NCBI GenBank assembly: GCA_029260755.1 | Contig: JAJDCQ010000186.1 | Coordinates: 62,001 to 126,000, forward strand | DNA length: 64,000 nucleotides | Origin: Planctomycetota bacterium | GTDB lineage: Bacteria; Planctomycetota; J058; JAJDCQ01 | Direction of reading: 5' to 3' | In this document: piece by piece, positions 29,954 to 39,190 of the stretch | Position numbering within the stretch: position 1 is the stretch's first letter | How the letters are laid out: each line of letters begins with the position of its first letter | Notes under the pieces: model-generated | Databases searched by the model: none | What the model was told of the DNA's origin: nothing | The model's input: the letters and a program-made list of their open reading frames with translations, nothing else | Program-made: the position numbers and the translations under genes

Positions 29954-32900
29954 TCACCGCGCGCGGGCGCGGATCGCCTCGAACCGGGGTCGGCTCTGAA
30001 GGCGCCTCAGCTCGGGGGCTCCGTCGATCGCGGCCTTCGTCGCGCCCGCCTCGACGGCGCGGTCGAGGAGGTCGAGGGCGAGGTCGCGCCAGCCCGCGAT
30101 ACAGAGCGGCCCCATCGCGAGCCGCTGTGCGAGGAAGATCCAGCCGGCCGGATCGCCGGGGGCGAGCGCGACCATCCGGCGCCAGTCCTGGAACGCGCGG
30201 GCCGGACGACCGCGCCTCCACGAGACCTTCGCGCGCTCGTTGAGGGCCCAGCGGACGTCGCGGTCGGCCAGGATCATGCGTGAGAGGGCGACCCACGCGT
30301 CGCGGCGCGGGCCGACCTCCTTGGGGGCCGCGAGCGCGCGCTCCACGAGGGGGCGGGCGTCCGCGCGGGTCGGGCCGGGGTCTTCGGGCGTCGGAGCCCA
30401 GATGACGTCGGGCATCTCGAGGCCGGGGAGGCGGAGGCCGCCCACCGTCAGGGCGCGGCGGCTCTCGCGCGCCCCGGCTCGGCGCATCCGCGCCCGGAGG
30501 TAGTGGGCGGCGTGGTCGGTCCGGTCGCCGAGCCGGGCGAGGGCCGCCGCGTCGTCTCCGAGGAGCGCGTCGGCCTCCGGATGGACCGCGCGGATCGCCT
30601 GGAGGAGGCGGCCCAGTCGGCGGACGTGCTCGAGGTCGGCGCCGCGGGCCGCGTCGTCGACGGCGAGCACCATCCCGTAGGGGTCGCTCCGGAACCCCGG
30701 GGCGAGATCGGCGGGGTCGCCGGTCAGGAGGGCGAGGCTCACCCGGATGCGATGGTCGGTCGGATCGAGGGCGAGGGCGTCGCGGTAGCGCTCGAGCGCG
30801 ACGTCCGGGCGACCGGCGAGCTCCTCGCGGCTCGCGCGGTGGGCGACCTCTCGGGGGGAGGTCGGAGCCCGCCCGGTGGCTGCCCGGAACGTCTTGCACC
30901 AGAGGGCGAGACGGTCGAGCTCGATCGTCGCCCGCGATCCCCAGTTCTCATGGGTCGACTGCATCTCGGCTTCCTCGTAGCCGATCGCGATGCCCGCGAC
31001 GTAGCTGCCGGCGGGCGGCCGCGTCACCGTGCTCGACGCCCGGTGAATGACGCGGTCGCCCTCGCGCACCTCGAGCCACGCCTTGCCCGCTCCGGCGAGA
31101 AAGACGAGTCGCAGGCTCCACCGCCCGGGGAAGCGGCCGAGCTGCCCCCAGCCGTTGCCTCCCGAGGTGAAGTCGGCCTTCCCGGGGAGGCGTAGCCGGG
31201 TGCCGCCGAGTGCGGGGACGGTGTCGACCCGGACGGTCGACGGCCAGCGGACTCCGTAGACCGAGCGCGGCCCGCCCCGGCTGAACGGCTCGGTCGTCGT
31301 CGGCCACGCGGTGTCGCGCGGGATGAGACCGACGTGGGCGACGCCTCGCCACGCCGACCAGTCGATGGCCAGGTCGACCTCGAACACGAACCGGCCGCCG
31401 CCGTAGTCGACCGGCACGCCGATGACGTGGAGGCTCGAGTGGGCGTCGAACGCGACGGCGAGGCCATCCGAGGCGGTTCGTCGGACGCGGGACGGGAGGT
31501 CGGCGACGAGCTGCGGGTGACGGCCCAGGCCGGGCTCGGCTCGGATGATCGCCGGCCCCATCTCGAGCTGACCGAGGGCGCGCTCGCCGATGCGCGGGAT
31601 CCCCTCGGTCCGGGGGCCCGACTCGACGGGGCGCTCGAGCCGCCGGCTCGGCCTCCACTCGACGTCGCGGCGGGCCAGGCCCAGCTCCCCGACGAGCCGG
31701 CGGAGCTCGCTCTCGGCCGCCGTCGGGGCCGAGAGGCTCGCGAGGGAAGCGCTGGTGCGCGCGAGCTCGGCGAGCGTGCGTCGGGCGAGGCCCTCGGCGT
31801 CGTGGAGGACGTCGTGGGCGCGCGCCTCGAGGCGCTCGGCCTCCGCGTGCTCGGCGCGGGCCTCGTCGGCGCGGTCCTCGGCAGCGCCGCTCGCCGCGAG
31901 CGCTCCGTCGTGGTGGTGTCGAGCCGAGCGGGCTCGCAGGCGCGTCGCGCGCTCGAGGCCGGCGAGCACGCGCAGGCGCGCCGCTTCGTGAACCTCCGGG
32001 GCGTCCCGGAATCGCTCGCCGAGGCGCTCGTGGAGCGCGGCGAGCGGGTCGGCGGCGGGCTCGGGAGGCTCGAGGTCGAGGACCGACTCGAGGGTGAGGA
32101 TGTCGTGAAGCGCCTGGAGGATGGCCGTCGCCTCGCTCGTCGACGCGGTGGCCGCGATCGGGGAAGAGCCTTCACCTCCATCCGCGGTGACCTGGTCCAG
32201 GCGATCGCGGACGACCAGGAAGGTGAACCCCAGGACGACCAGCTCGTTCTCTCCGTCGCCGTCGAGGTCCGTCAGGAGGAGGGACCGGACCCGGCGCCCC
32301 GCGCTCGGATTGCCGAGGTCCAGCGGCGGCGCCGTCGGAGCGGCGGGGTCGAGCAGCCACAGGCGGCCCGACTCCGCCCACGCGCGGTCGCCGCGCCGGC
32401 CCTCGCCGTCGAACGATGCGACGACCAGGGCGCGGCGGTCCCCGACGAGCCCGGCGGCCGGCCGGATCTCGAGGTTCCTGGAGACGTCGGGGTACGGCGG
32501 CCCGTCCCCGAGCACCGCCTTGTGGACGAGCTCGAGCCCGTCGCGGGTCGCGCGGAAGAAGGTGACGCCGTCGGCGCGGTCGGTCGCGGTGACGGGACGG
32601 CCGATGACGCTCCCCACGCGATCGAGCTGTCGCGTGACGGACGGGTCCGACTCGTCGCACGAGGTCGCGGCGGCGAGGAGACCGGAGCCGAGCGGGACGA
32701 CGGCGACGGTCGAGCCGAGGAGCTCGCGACCGATCGGCTTCGAGAGCTGGAGCTGCCCCTGCTCATCGAAGCGGAAGACGTCGGCGACGCCGGCGTTGGC
32801 GGTCGGGCCGCCGACGAGGAGGAGCTCGACGCTCCCGTCCCCGTCGAGGTCGCCAGCGAGCGGCGCCCGCGCCCACGCGCGATCGCCGTCGCCGACGTTC

Positions 32901-35900
32901 GGGCGGAACCGGTCGAGGCGGCGGCCGCCGTCCCGGACGACCCAGTGCTCGCGGGCCTGGAAGTGGAACGTGATCACCGCGTCGAGGCCGCCGTCGCCGT
33001 CGACGTCGTGGAGGGTGAGCCCGTCGGGCCGGGCCACGTTCTCGAGCCGCGTCACGGTCGGGACGAGGCGGCCGCCGTCCTCCCGCTCGCAGATGATGTA
33101 GCCCCCTCCGGCGCCCTGGCGGAAGAGGGTGACGATCACCTCGTCCTCGCCATCGCCGTCGAGGTCGCCCGAGGCGATCGGTCCGGGATGGTCGCTCGGC
33201 TCGAGGACGCCCTCGAGCGGCGACGGCGAGACCGGGACGAGCGCCCCGTCGCGTGACGCGAAGGCAGGCCAGCCGGCCCGGGTGGCCAGGACCAGGACGA
33301 GGCCGTCGGGCGTGTCCAGCGGCGTGATCTGATCGGCCTCCCACGTCCCGACGAGGGCGGGGAGACGCACGTCGTCGCGGACCGATCCGAGCGCCTCCAG
33401 GCTCGACCGCAGCCGCTCCCCATCGCCGAGGATCGGATCCTCCGGCCACCCGGCGCGCGCGAGGCGATGGGCGGCCTCCTCCCATCGCCCCTGGTCGAGG
33501 AGGGCGCGACCGAGGAGGACGGCGGCGTCCGCGTCGAGCCCCTCGTCGCCGAGGTCGGCGGCGGCGGCGGCGCGCGCGAGCGCCTCGGCATCCTCGGGGC
33601 GGGCGACGGCGAGGGCGTGACGGGCGAGCCAGAGGCGGGCGCGCGCGCCCGAGCGTCCCCGGGGATCGTGGGAGAGCGCGAGCGACCAGTGATGGGCGGC
33701 CGTCGCGAGCGGCGCGTCGGCCGCGAGGCGGATGTGGATCCTCGCGATCCGAGGGAGCGGGTCGAGCTCCGCCACGCGGCGGGCCAGGGGTGGAGCGTCG
33801 TGGAGCTCGGGGGCGAGGCGCGCCCTCGCCGCATCGCTCGGTTGCGACGAGCTCCCGAGCGAGTCGATCAGCGACGCGAGCTCGGCGGGCTCTCCGGCGT
33901 CGATCCGCGCGTCGATCTCGGCGAGAGCGCCCGACCACGCCTCGAGGACCTGCGCCTCGACGCGCGCGACGCGGGCCGCCTCCGCGGCGGCCTCCTCCGC
34001 GACACGCTGTGCCTCCCAGCGGTCGCGGAGCCAGAACGACCACGTCGCGAGCCCGCCGAGCGCGACGACGGCGACGGCGGCGACGAGGCCGGCGGTGGCG
34101 AAGGCGCGGTTCCGACGAGCCCACAGTCCGAGACGTCGCCCGAGCCCGACCGGCTTCGCGACGACGGGGCGCCCATCCAGCCACCGAGCGAGGTCGTCGG
34201 CGAGCGCCCCCGCACTCTCGTAGCGGCGCTCCCGCTCCTTCTCGAGGCACTTCAGGCAGATGCTGTCGAGGTCGCGGTCGACCGCCGGGTTGCGCTTCCG
34301 AGGCGGGTCGGGCGGGTCGGAGAGCACCTTCTTGATCACGTTGATGAGCGAGTCGCCGCGGAAGGGCGGCTCGCCGGTGAGCATGTGGTAGAGGGTCGCG
34401 CCCACGCCGTACACGTCGCTCCGGGCATCGACCTCGGCGCCGTCCTCGCCCGCCTGCTCGGGCGGCATGTAGGAGGGGGACCCGACGAGCGCGCCCTCGA
34501 CCGTCTTCACGCCGTCGGCGGGCTCGGCGTCTCCGGCGAGCTCCTTGGCCAGGCCGAAGTCGGTGATCTGCGGCTCGCCCTCGCGCGTCACCAGGACGTT
34601 GTGCGGCTTCACGTCGCGGTGGAGCAGACCGTGATCGTGGGCGTGCTGCAGCCCGAGCGCGATCTTGCGGGCGAGGGCGGCCGCGCGTCGGGGCGTGACC
34701 TCGCCCGCCGCGATGAGCCCATCGAGGGGACGGCCCTCGACGAAGTGCATCGCGAGGTACCGGAGCCGTCCGGCGCTGCCGACGTCGTGGACCGGGACGA
34801 TGTGGGGGTGGTGGCCGAGCTTGGCGACCGCCCGCGCCTCCCGGAGGAAGCGGGCCACCGCTTCCTCGGGCGCCTGGTCGCCGGCGAGGAGGATCTTGAG
34901 CGCCACCATCCGGCGGAGCGCCGGATGCTCGGCCCGGTAGACCACGCCCATCCCACCCCGGCCGATCTCCTCGATGAGGCGATACGGGCCGATCTCCGCC
35001 CCCGGCGCGGGCTCGGGGCTGCCGGCGTTCGGCTCGGTCCCGCCGGCGGCGGGGTCGAAGCGGGGCGCCGGCGCGGTCCGGCCGGCGCCTCGCTCCGGAG
35101 ACTTCGCGGTCGGCGGTCCGATCGCGTCGAGCGCGGTGAGGACGGCGGCGCCGTCGGCCGGGCGATCCTCCGGCGCGACGGCGAGGCATCGCGCGACCAG
35201 ATCGGAGAGGGCGTCCGGGGCGTCGGGGACCCGGTCGCCGAGGCGCGGGCGCGGCGCCTGCTCGTGCTGGCGGAAGATCTCCTGAAGCGAGCCGCCGAGG
35301 AACGGCGGATCGCCGGTCGCGAGCTGGTGGATGAGGCAACCGACGGCGTAGACGTCGGTCCGCGCGTCGATGGCGCGCCCGTGGATCTGCTCCGGCGCCA
35401 TGAACCGCGGCGTCCCCATCGCGGCGCCCGAGAGGGTGAGCGGGATCGACTCGACGTCGCGGCGGGCGAGGCCGAAGTCGGCGAGCTTGACGGCGCCGTC
35501 GTCGCCGACGAGGACGTTCCCCGGCTTGAGGTCGCGGTGGACGACGCCGGCCCGGTGCGCGGCGGTGAGGCCCGAGGTGATCTCACGGATGAGGGCGAGC
35601 GCCTCGCCGAGCGGCAACCGGCGTCGCTCGATCAGCAGGCGCTGGAGGTCGGTGCCGCGCACGAGCTCGAGGGCGACGAACGGGACGGGCGTGCCCGGCG
35701 CGACCGCGGCGTCGATGCAGCGCACGACGTTCGGATGGTCGATCGCCCGGAGCGAGCGCGCCTCCCGGTCGAGGCGGAGCAGCGCGGCGGAGTCGCCCGA
35801 GTAGCGCGGGAGGAGGACCTTGATCGCCGCCGGCACGCCAGCGGCATCGTGCGCCTCGAAGACGGCGCCCATCCCGCCGCGTCCGAGCTCCCGGACGAGC

Positions 35901-36007
35901 TGCCAGCGTCCGAGGACCGTTCCGGCGGCCGGTTCGATGACGGCCGGGGGCGGTCGAAGCGGGCGGACGGTCTCCGCGGGCTCGGCACCTTCCGTGGGAT
36001 CCGGCAT
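29954..36007 (-). CDS. Twin-kinase giant receptor with FG-GAP repeats, jelly-roll-like domain and TPRs
   Basis: The ATG at 36007 gives 2017 residues; the open frame continues upstream to 36511, but that part belongs to another, broken gene. Kinase 1: GRGGMG at 42-47, Lys63, HRDLKPGN. Kinase 2: GRGGMG near 352, HRDVKPHN near 462, with GSPSYMPPEQ in its activation segment. A transmembrane helix at about 628-650 is followed by an Ala/Glu-rich coiled region. From about 880 to 1260 there are at least four DxDxDG calcium-type loops (DLDGDGEDE, DVDGDGGLD, DLDGDGSVE, DLDGDGENE), as in FG-GAP/VCBS beta propellers. A beta-rich domain follows at about 1500-1690, then TPR-like helices to the end. Likely an outside-sensing kinase; ligand unknown. 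It probably leads an operon with the GMC gene. Confidence 0.9.
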   Translation of the reverse strand: MPDPTEGAEPAETVRPLRPPPAVIEPAAGTVLGRWQLVRELGRGGMGAVFEAHDAAGVPAAIKVLLPRYSGDSAALLRLDREARSLRAIDHPNVVRCIDAAVAPGTPVPFVALELVRGTDLQRLLIERRRLPLGEALALIREITSGLTAAHRAGVVHRDLKPGNVLVGDDGAVKLADFGLARRDVESIPLTLSGAAMGTPRFMAPEQIHGRAIDARTDVYAVGCLIHQLATGDPPFLGGSLQEIFRQHEQAPRPRLGDRVPDAPDALSDLVARCLAVAPEDRPADGAAVLTALDAIGPPTAKSPERGAGRTAPAPRFDPAAGGTEPNAGSPEPAPGAEIGPYRLIEEIGRGGMGVVYRAEHPALRRMVALKILLAGDQAPEEAVARFLREARAVAKLGHHPHIVPVHDVGSAGRLRYLAMHFVEGRPLDGLIAAGEVTPRRAAALARKIALGLQHAHDHGLLHRDVKPHNVLVTREGEPQITDFGLAKELAGDAEPADGVKTVEGALVGSPSYMPPEQAGEDGAEVDARSDVYGVGATLYHMLTGEPPFRGDSLINVIKKVLSDPPDPPRKRNPAVDRDLDSICLKCLEKERERRYESAGALADDLARWLDGRPVVAKPVGLGRRLGLWARRNRAFATAGLVAAVAVVALGGLATWSFWLRDRWEAQRVAEEAAAEAARVARVEAQVLEAWSGALAEIDARIDAGEPAELASLIDSLGSSSQPSDAARARLAPELHDAPPLARRVAELDPLPRIARIHIRLAADAPLATAAHHWSLALSHDPRGRSGARARLWLARHALAVARPEDAEALARAAAAADLGDEGLDADAAVLLGRALLDQGRWEEAAHRLARAGWPEDPILGDGERLRSSLEALGSVRDDVRLPALVGTWEADQITPLDTPDGLVLVLATRAGWPAFASRDGALVPVSPSPLEGVLEPSDHPGPIASGDLDGDGEDEVIVTLFRQGAGGGYIICEREDGGRLVPTVTRLENVARPDGLTLHDVDGDGGLDAVITFHFQAREHWVVRDGGRRLDRFRPNVGDGDRAWARAPLAGDLDGDGSVELLLVGGPTANAGVADVFRFDEQGQLQLSKPIGRELLGSTVAVVPLGSGLLAAATSCDESDPSVTRQLDRVGSVIGRPVTATDRADGVTFFRATRDGLELVHKAVLGDGPPYPDVSRNLEIRPAAGLVGDRRALVVASFDGEGRRGDRAWAESGRLWLLDPAAPTAPPLDLGNPSAGRRVRSLLLTDLDGDGENELVVLGFTFLVVRDRLDQVTADGGEGSSPIAATASTSEATAILQALHDILTLESVLDLEPPEPAADPLAALHERLGERFRDAPEVHEAARLRVLAGLERATRLRARSARHHHDGALAASGAAEDRADEARAEHAEAERLEARAHDVLHDAEGLARRTLAELARTSASLASLSAPTAAESELRRLVGELGLARRDVEWRPSRRLERPVESGPRTEGIPRIGERALGQLEMGPAIIRAEPGLGRHPQLVADLPSRVRRTASDGLAVAFDAHSSLHVIGVPVDYGGGRFVFEVDLAIDWSAWRGVAHVGLIPRDTAWPTTTEPFSRGGPRSVYGVRWPSTVRVDTVPALGGTRLRLPGKADFTSGGNGWGQLGRFPGRWSLRLVFLAGAGKAWLEVREGDRVIHRASSTVTRPPAGSYVAGIAIGYEEAEMQSTHENWGSRATIELDRLALWCKTFRAATGRAPTSPREVAHRASREELAGRPDVALERYRDALALDPTDHRIRVSLALLTGDPADLAPGFRSDPYGMVLAVDDAARGADLEHVRRLGRLLQAIRAVHPEADALLGDDAAALARLGDRTDHAAHYLRARMRRAGARESRRALTVGGLRLPGLEMPDVIWAPTPEDPGPTRADARPLVERALAAPKEVGPRRDAWVALSRMILADRDVRWALNERAKVSWRRGRPARAFQDWRRMVALAPGDPAGWIFLAQRLAMGPLCIAGWRDLALDLLDRAVEAGATKAAIDGAPELRRLQSRPRFEAIRARAR

Positions 36008-36059
36008 GGCGGAGGACTCTAAGCGGTGCGTCCTCCCCGGTCCAACGCGAGCCCGCCCG

Positions 36060-36637
36060 TCAGTCGCCCTGGCGAAGTCGGCGTGACTCGCGCCGGTCCG
36101 CCCTCGCCCGGTCGCGCTCGCCGAGCTCTCGCCAGAGATCGGAGCGGCGCCGGAGGAGCTTCCAGTCGGCGATGGCGAGCCCGCGCTCCTCGGCGCGCTC
36201 GAGCCAGAGCCTGGCCTCCGCCGGCTTCGAGGCCGACAGAAGGGCGCGCGCTCCGTCGACGACCGTCGACTCGATCTCCGGGCTCCACTCCCTCTCGAGC
36301 GCGTCGAGCCCGGCGTCGACCTGGCCGTGACGGACGTGGTGGAGCGCCTCGAGGGCGGCGGCGCCTCGCGGGTGTCCTCGAGGCCGACCCGCAGGAACGT
36401 GCCGATGATGGCGAGGCGGTCGCGCTGGACGCACGGCTCGCCGTGACAGGTCTCGGCGGTGGTCACGAGGGCCAGGCCGACCTTCGGCACGCGGTCGCGG
36501 GAGTCCGTCACGATCGTGTAGGGCAGCGAGGCTCGCTCGCCGCGCCGGTGCCACTCGATCGCCGCGTCGGCGGCAGGCGTCGATGCGCGCGCCGGGCCGG
36601 AGGGGATCGCGAGGGTGCGACGTGGGGGCCGTCGAGC
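36060..36637 (-). pseudogene. Frameshifted gene for a helical (TPR-like) protein
   Basis: Two minus-strand frames with coding-like composition join near 36360-36370. The upstream frame is open from 36637 and has a possible GTG start at 36511; it reads LPYTIVTDSRDRVPKVGLAL, then CHGEPCVQRDRLAIIGTFLR. The downstream frame continues in AAALEALHHVRHGQVDAGLDAL and LWLERAEERGLAIADWKLL to a stop at 36060. A single-base deletion or insertion would restore one protein of 150 or more residues. The HHVRHGQVDAGLDALE segment resembles the final TPR-like unit of the CCG-module kinases (for example HHLRHGRPADALADLD), so it may be the remnant of such a gene. A sequencing or assembly error is the main alternative. 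No start codon lies between the upstream TGA (36638-36640) and 36511. Confidence 0.55.
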
Positions 36638-36717
36638 TCACGGCACCAGGATAGCGACGACGGGCGGGCGTCACCCGTCGGGGGAGTGAGGGCCGGCCGC
36701 GGTCGGCGTCGTATCCA

Positions 36718-36746
36718 TTGGCGCGCCCACGTCGCGCCGGTAGACT
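36718..36746 (+). promoter_or_regulatory. Likely promoter of the isonitrile operon
   Basis: TTGGCG (36718-36723) and TAGACT (36741-36746) are separated by exactly 17 bases; each matches the sigma-70 consensus at 4 of 6 positions. It lies 42 bases before the GTG start at 36789 in the only gap upstream of the operon. The following leader contains AGGAG at 36775-36779. A GACTC direct repeat near 36743-36772 could be an operator, which is speculative. Confidence 0.45.
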
Positions 36747-36774
36747 CACTCTCCTCGGACTCGTCTGACTCGAG

Positions 36775-36779
36775 AGGAG
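36775..36779 (+). promoter_or_regulatory. Ribosome binding site for the isonitrile synthase fusion
   Basis: AGGAG located 9 bases before GTG at 36789. It confirms that the TetR-like N-terminal part is translated as the start of the same protein rather than being a separate gene. Confidence 0.65.
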
Positions 36780-36788
36780 CTGCTCCCG

Positions 36789-38390
36789 GTGAGTGAGCAC
36801 CTCGACGAACGCCGGTCGCGCCAGCGCCTTCTCGAGGCGGCGGCTCGCCTGCTCGAACGGGACGGCCTGCGCGACGGGTTGCTCGCCGAGGCGGTCGCCC
36901 TCGCCGGCTGCGATCCCGACGGCGCGCGGATCTTCTTCCCGGGGGACGAGGACCTCGTCTTCGCGATCTACGCCCGGATCGCCCAGGAGCTCGAGACGCG
37001 CGTCGGTGAGCTTCCGCCCGGGAGCGTCGTCGATCGCGTCCTGGCTCTCCTCGGCCACAAGCTCGACCTCGTCGCCCCCTATCGGAGCGCCTTCGCGGCG
37101 ATCGAGGCGGTGGGCCTCGACGCCGGCCACGCCCTCGGCGTGCTGAACCCGCAGACCGAGCTGATCCGGCATCAGAACCTCGCGGCGTTCGAGGTGGCCG
37201 TCCTCGGCGCCGAGGACGCGCCGGCGCCCGATGATGCGAACGCGCTCGTCCGGTCTCTCTACGCCCTCCACCTCGCCCTCCTCCTCGTCTGGGTGCGCGA
37301 TCCGCGCGACGCGCCCGAGGCGACGCGCGACGCGCTCGCGCAGGCGCGGGCGCTCCTGCGCGACGGGCGTCCGCCGCTCGACCGGACGGTCGGCGGGGTG
37401 CTCCTCGGCGACGTCGATGCGCACGTCGGGGAGACGATCCTGGTGGGGGCCGAGCCGGCGGTGGATGCGCGGGCGACGGAGATCCTCGGGCGACTGCTGG
37501 CCCACCGGCGATGCGCGCGGGGCGCCGGGGCGTGCGGCGATCGGCCGTGCCCCGCCTGCCTGGCGCTTCATCTCCCGAAGGTCCGTCGCGCGGTGCGGGC
37601 CGGCGCGCCCGTGCGATGCGTCCTCCCGGCCTTTCCGGCGAAGTCGCCGAACCCGAGGAAGGTGCTGGGGACGATGCCCGACCTCGCCGAGGAGCTCGCC
37701 CTCCGACATCTCCAGGGCATCTGCGACGAGGTCGCCGAGGTCCACCCTCCCGGCGCTCGGATGACGATCTGCTCGGACGGACGGGTCTTCAGCGACCTCG
37801 TCGGCGTGGCCGACGAGGACGTGACGCGCTACGGCGAGGAGATCCGGACGCTGATCGAACGCGTCGGGGCTCGCTCGGTCGACGTCTTTCGCCTCGAGGA
37901 CCTCTTCGAGTCCGAGGACCACGCCGGGCGACGCGCGCATCTGCTCGACCACTACGCCGAGACGGTCGAGGTGGTCCGCGAGCGGACGGCGCGCTCGCTC
38001 GAGCACCGGGCGCTCTACAACGGGATCCACCGCTTCATCACCGAGGACCGAGACGGCCTCGAGCCGGGCAAGAGCAAGAATCGCGTCCGGAAGGAGGCCA
38101 AGGAGCGCGCCTACGGAGTGATCCGTCGGAGCAACGCGTGGAGCCGGGTGGTCACCGAGTGCTTCCCCGCTGCGCTTCGCCTCTCGATCCATCCGCAGGC
38201 GCCGCACGCCGACAAGATCGGCATCCTCCTCGGCGGGGAGCAGGACGACGTCTGGCTCACGCCGTGGCACGCGGTCGCGGTTCGCGAGGGCGAGCGGTTC
38301 CGGCTCGCTCATCGGGAGGACGCGGAGGCCGCCGGGGCGCGGCTCGTCGAGGTCGACGGACGGCCGAGCCACTACGAGGCGGCGCCGTGA
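36789..38390 (+). CDS. TetR-like domain fused to isonitrile synthase (PvcA/DIT1 family)
   Basis: The 533-residue protein has two parts. Residues 1 to about 205 look like a TetR-fold helical domain: RRSRQRLLEAAARLLERDGL, then a short turn and FFPGDEDLVFAIYARIAQELE. The second part, about 215-533, is a full-length isonitrile synthase: CPACLALHLPKV, FPAKSPNPRKVLGTMPDLAEE from 282, PGARMTICSDGRVFSDLVGV, and IHPQAPHADKIGI near the end. PvcA-family enzymes convert the amino group of tyrosine or tryptophan into an isonitrile using ribulose-5-phosphate carbon. The N-terminal part could be a TetR regulator or the related lipid-binding COQ9-like fold; its recognition helix is not TetR-typical. Its stop overlaps the oxygenase start (GTGA). 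I know of no described protein with this fusion. Confidence 0.85.
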   Translation: MSEHLDERRSRQRLLEAAARLLERDGLRDGLLAEAVALAGCDPDGARIFFPGDEDLVFAIYARIAQELETRVGELPPGSVVDRVLALLGHKLDLVAPYRSAFAAIEAVGLDAGHALGVLNPQTELIRHQNLAAFEVAVLGAEDAPAPDDANALVRSLYALHLALLLVWVRDPRDAPEATRDALAQARALLRDGRPPLDRTVGGVLLGDVDAHVGETILVGAEPAVDARATEILGRLLAHRRCARGAGACGDRPCPACLALHLPKVRRAVRAGAPVRCVLPAFPAKSPNPRKVLGTMPDLAEELALRHLQGICDEVAEVHPPGARMTICSDGRVFSDLVGVADEDVTRYGEEIRTLIERVGARSVDVFRLEDLFESEDHAGRRAHLLDHYAETVEVVRERTARSLEHRALYNGIHRFITEDRDGLEPGKSKNRVRKEAKERAYGVIRRSNAWSRVVTECFPAALRLSIHPQAPHADKIGILLGGEQDDVWLTPWHAVAVREGERFRLAHREDAEAAGARLVEVDGRPSHYEAAP

Positions 38391-39190
38391 CCGAGCCCTT
38401 CTCGGTCGAGCCGATCGCTCCGTTCGGGGTGGTCGTGACGGCCGCCCCCGACCCCGGCGTCGCTCCGTCGTCGGTCGATGCGGCCGTCCTCGTGCGGCTC
38501 GCGCTGGAGCATCGGGTCGTCGTCCTGCGCGGGTTCGAGCGCCCGTCGGGCGACGCGCTGCCGGCCTTCGCGCGCCGGTTCGGCGAGCTCCAGCTCTGGG
38601 ACTTCGGCGCGGTGAACGAGCTGGTCGTCCACGACGCGCCGAAGAACTACCTCTTCACGACCGGCGAGGTCCCCTTCCACTGGGACGGCGCCTTCGCCGG
38701 CGTCGTGCCCGCGCTCCTCGTCTTCTGCTGCGAGGACGCGCCCGAGGAGGGCGGCGGCGGGGAGACCGTCTTCGCCGACGCGACGCGGATCCTGGCGGCG
38801 GCGCCGGCGGATCGGCGGGCGCTCTGGTCGCGGGCGATCGTGACCTACGAGACCGAGAAGGTCGCCCACTACGGCGGCCGGTTCACCGCGCCGATCCTCG
38901 GTCGTCACCCAGGCACCGGGGAGGAGACGCTCCGGTTCGCCGAGCCGGTCGATGGTCTCAACCCGGTGTCGCTGACCGTCGAGGGGATCGACGATGCGGA
39001 GCGGAACGACCTGATCGGAGACCTCGGCCGCCGCCTCCGTGACCGGGCGTTCTGCTACGCCCATCGATGGCGGAGAGGCGACGTCGTCCTGGCCGACAAC
39101 CACGCCCTGCTCCACGGGCGTCGCGCCTTCACCGACGCGAGCCGCCGGCATCTGCGACGGGTGAACGTGATCTCGTGCGACGCTTCCTGA
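38387..39190 (+). CDS. Fe(II)/2-oxoglutarate-dependent oxygenase (TauD/TfdA, PvcB-like)
   Basis: The GTG at 38387 overlaps the preceding stop by 4 bases and gives 267 residues. The iron-binding triad is visible: His98 and Asp100 in FHWDG, and His243 in LLHGRR. Arginines at 254-258 (SRRHLRR) are placed to bind 2-oxoglutarate. An EGGGGETVFAD segment before the second half is typical of TauD/TfdA enzymes. In known pathways the partner oxygenase (PvcB type) acts on the amino acid isonitrile made by PvcA, installing a double bond with or without loss of the carboxylate. Gene order makes that the likely role here. Shorter and longer frames reported upstream are shadows inside the synthase gene. Confidence 0.88.
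   Translation: MTEPFSVEPIAPFGVVVTAAPDPGVAPSSVDAAVLVRLALEHRVVVLRGFERPSGDALPAFARRFGELQLWDFGAVNELVVHDAPKNYLFTTGEVPFHWDGAFAGVVPALLVFCCEDAPEEGGGGETVFADATRILAAAPADRRALWSRAIVTYETEKVAHYGGRFTAPILGRHPGTGEETLRFAEPVDGLNPVSLTVEGIDDAERNDLIGDLGRRLRDRAFCYAHRWRRGDVVLADNHALLHGRRAFTDASRRHLRRVNVISCDAS

Noticed and set aside
36012..36511. Extension of the giant twin kinase to 2185 residues.
   Set aside because: The upstream part belongs to a separate frameshifted gene and precedes the normal kinase start at 36007.
36060..38372. A 770-residue minus-strand frame across the isonitrile synthase gene.
   Set aside because: Only its last ~100 residues (broken gene) look real; the rest mirrors the synthase.
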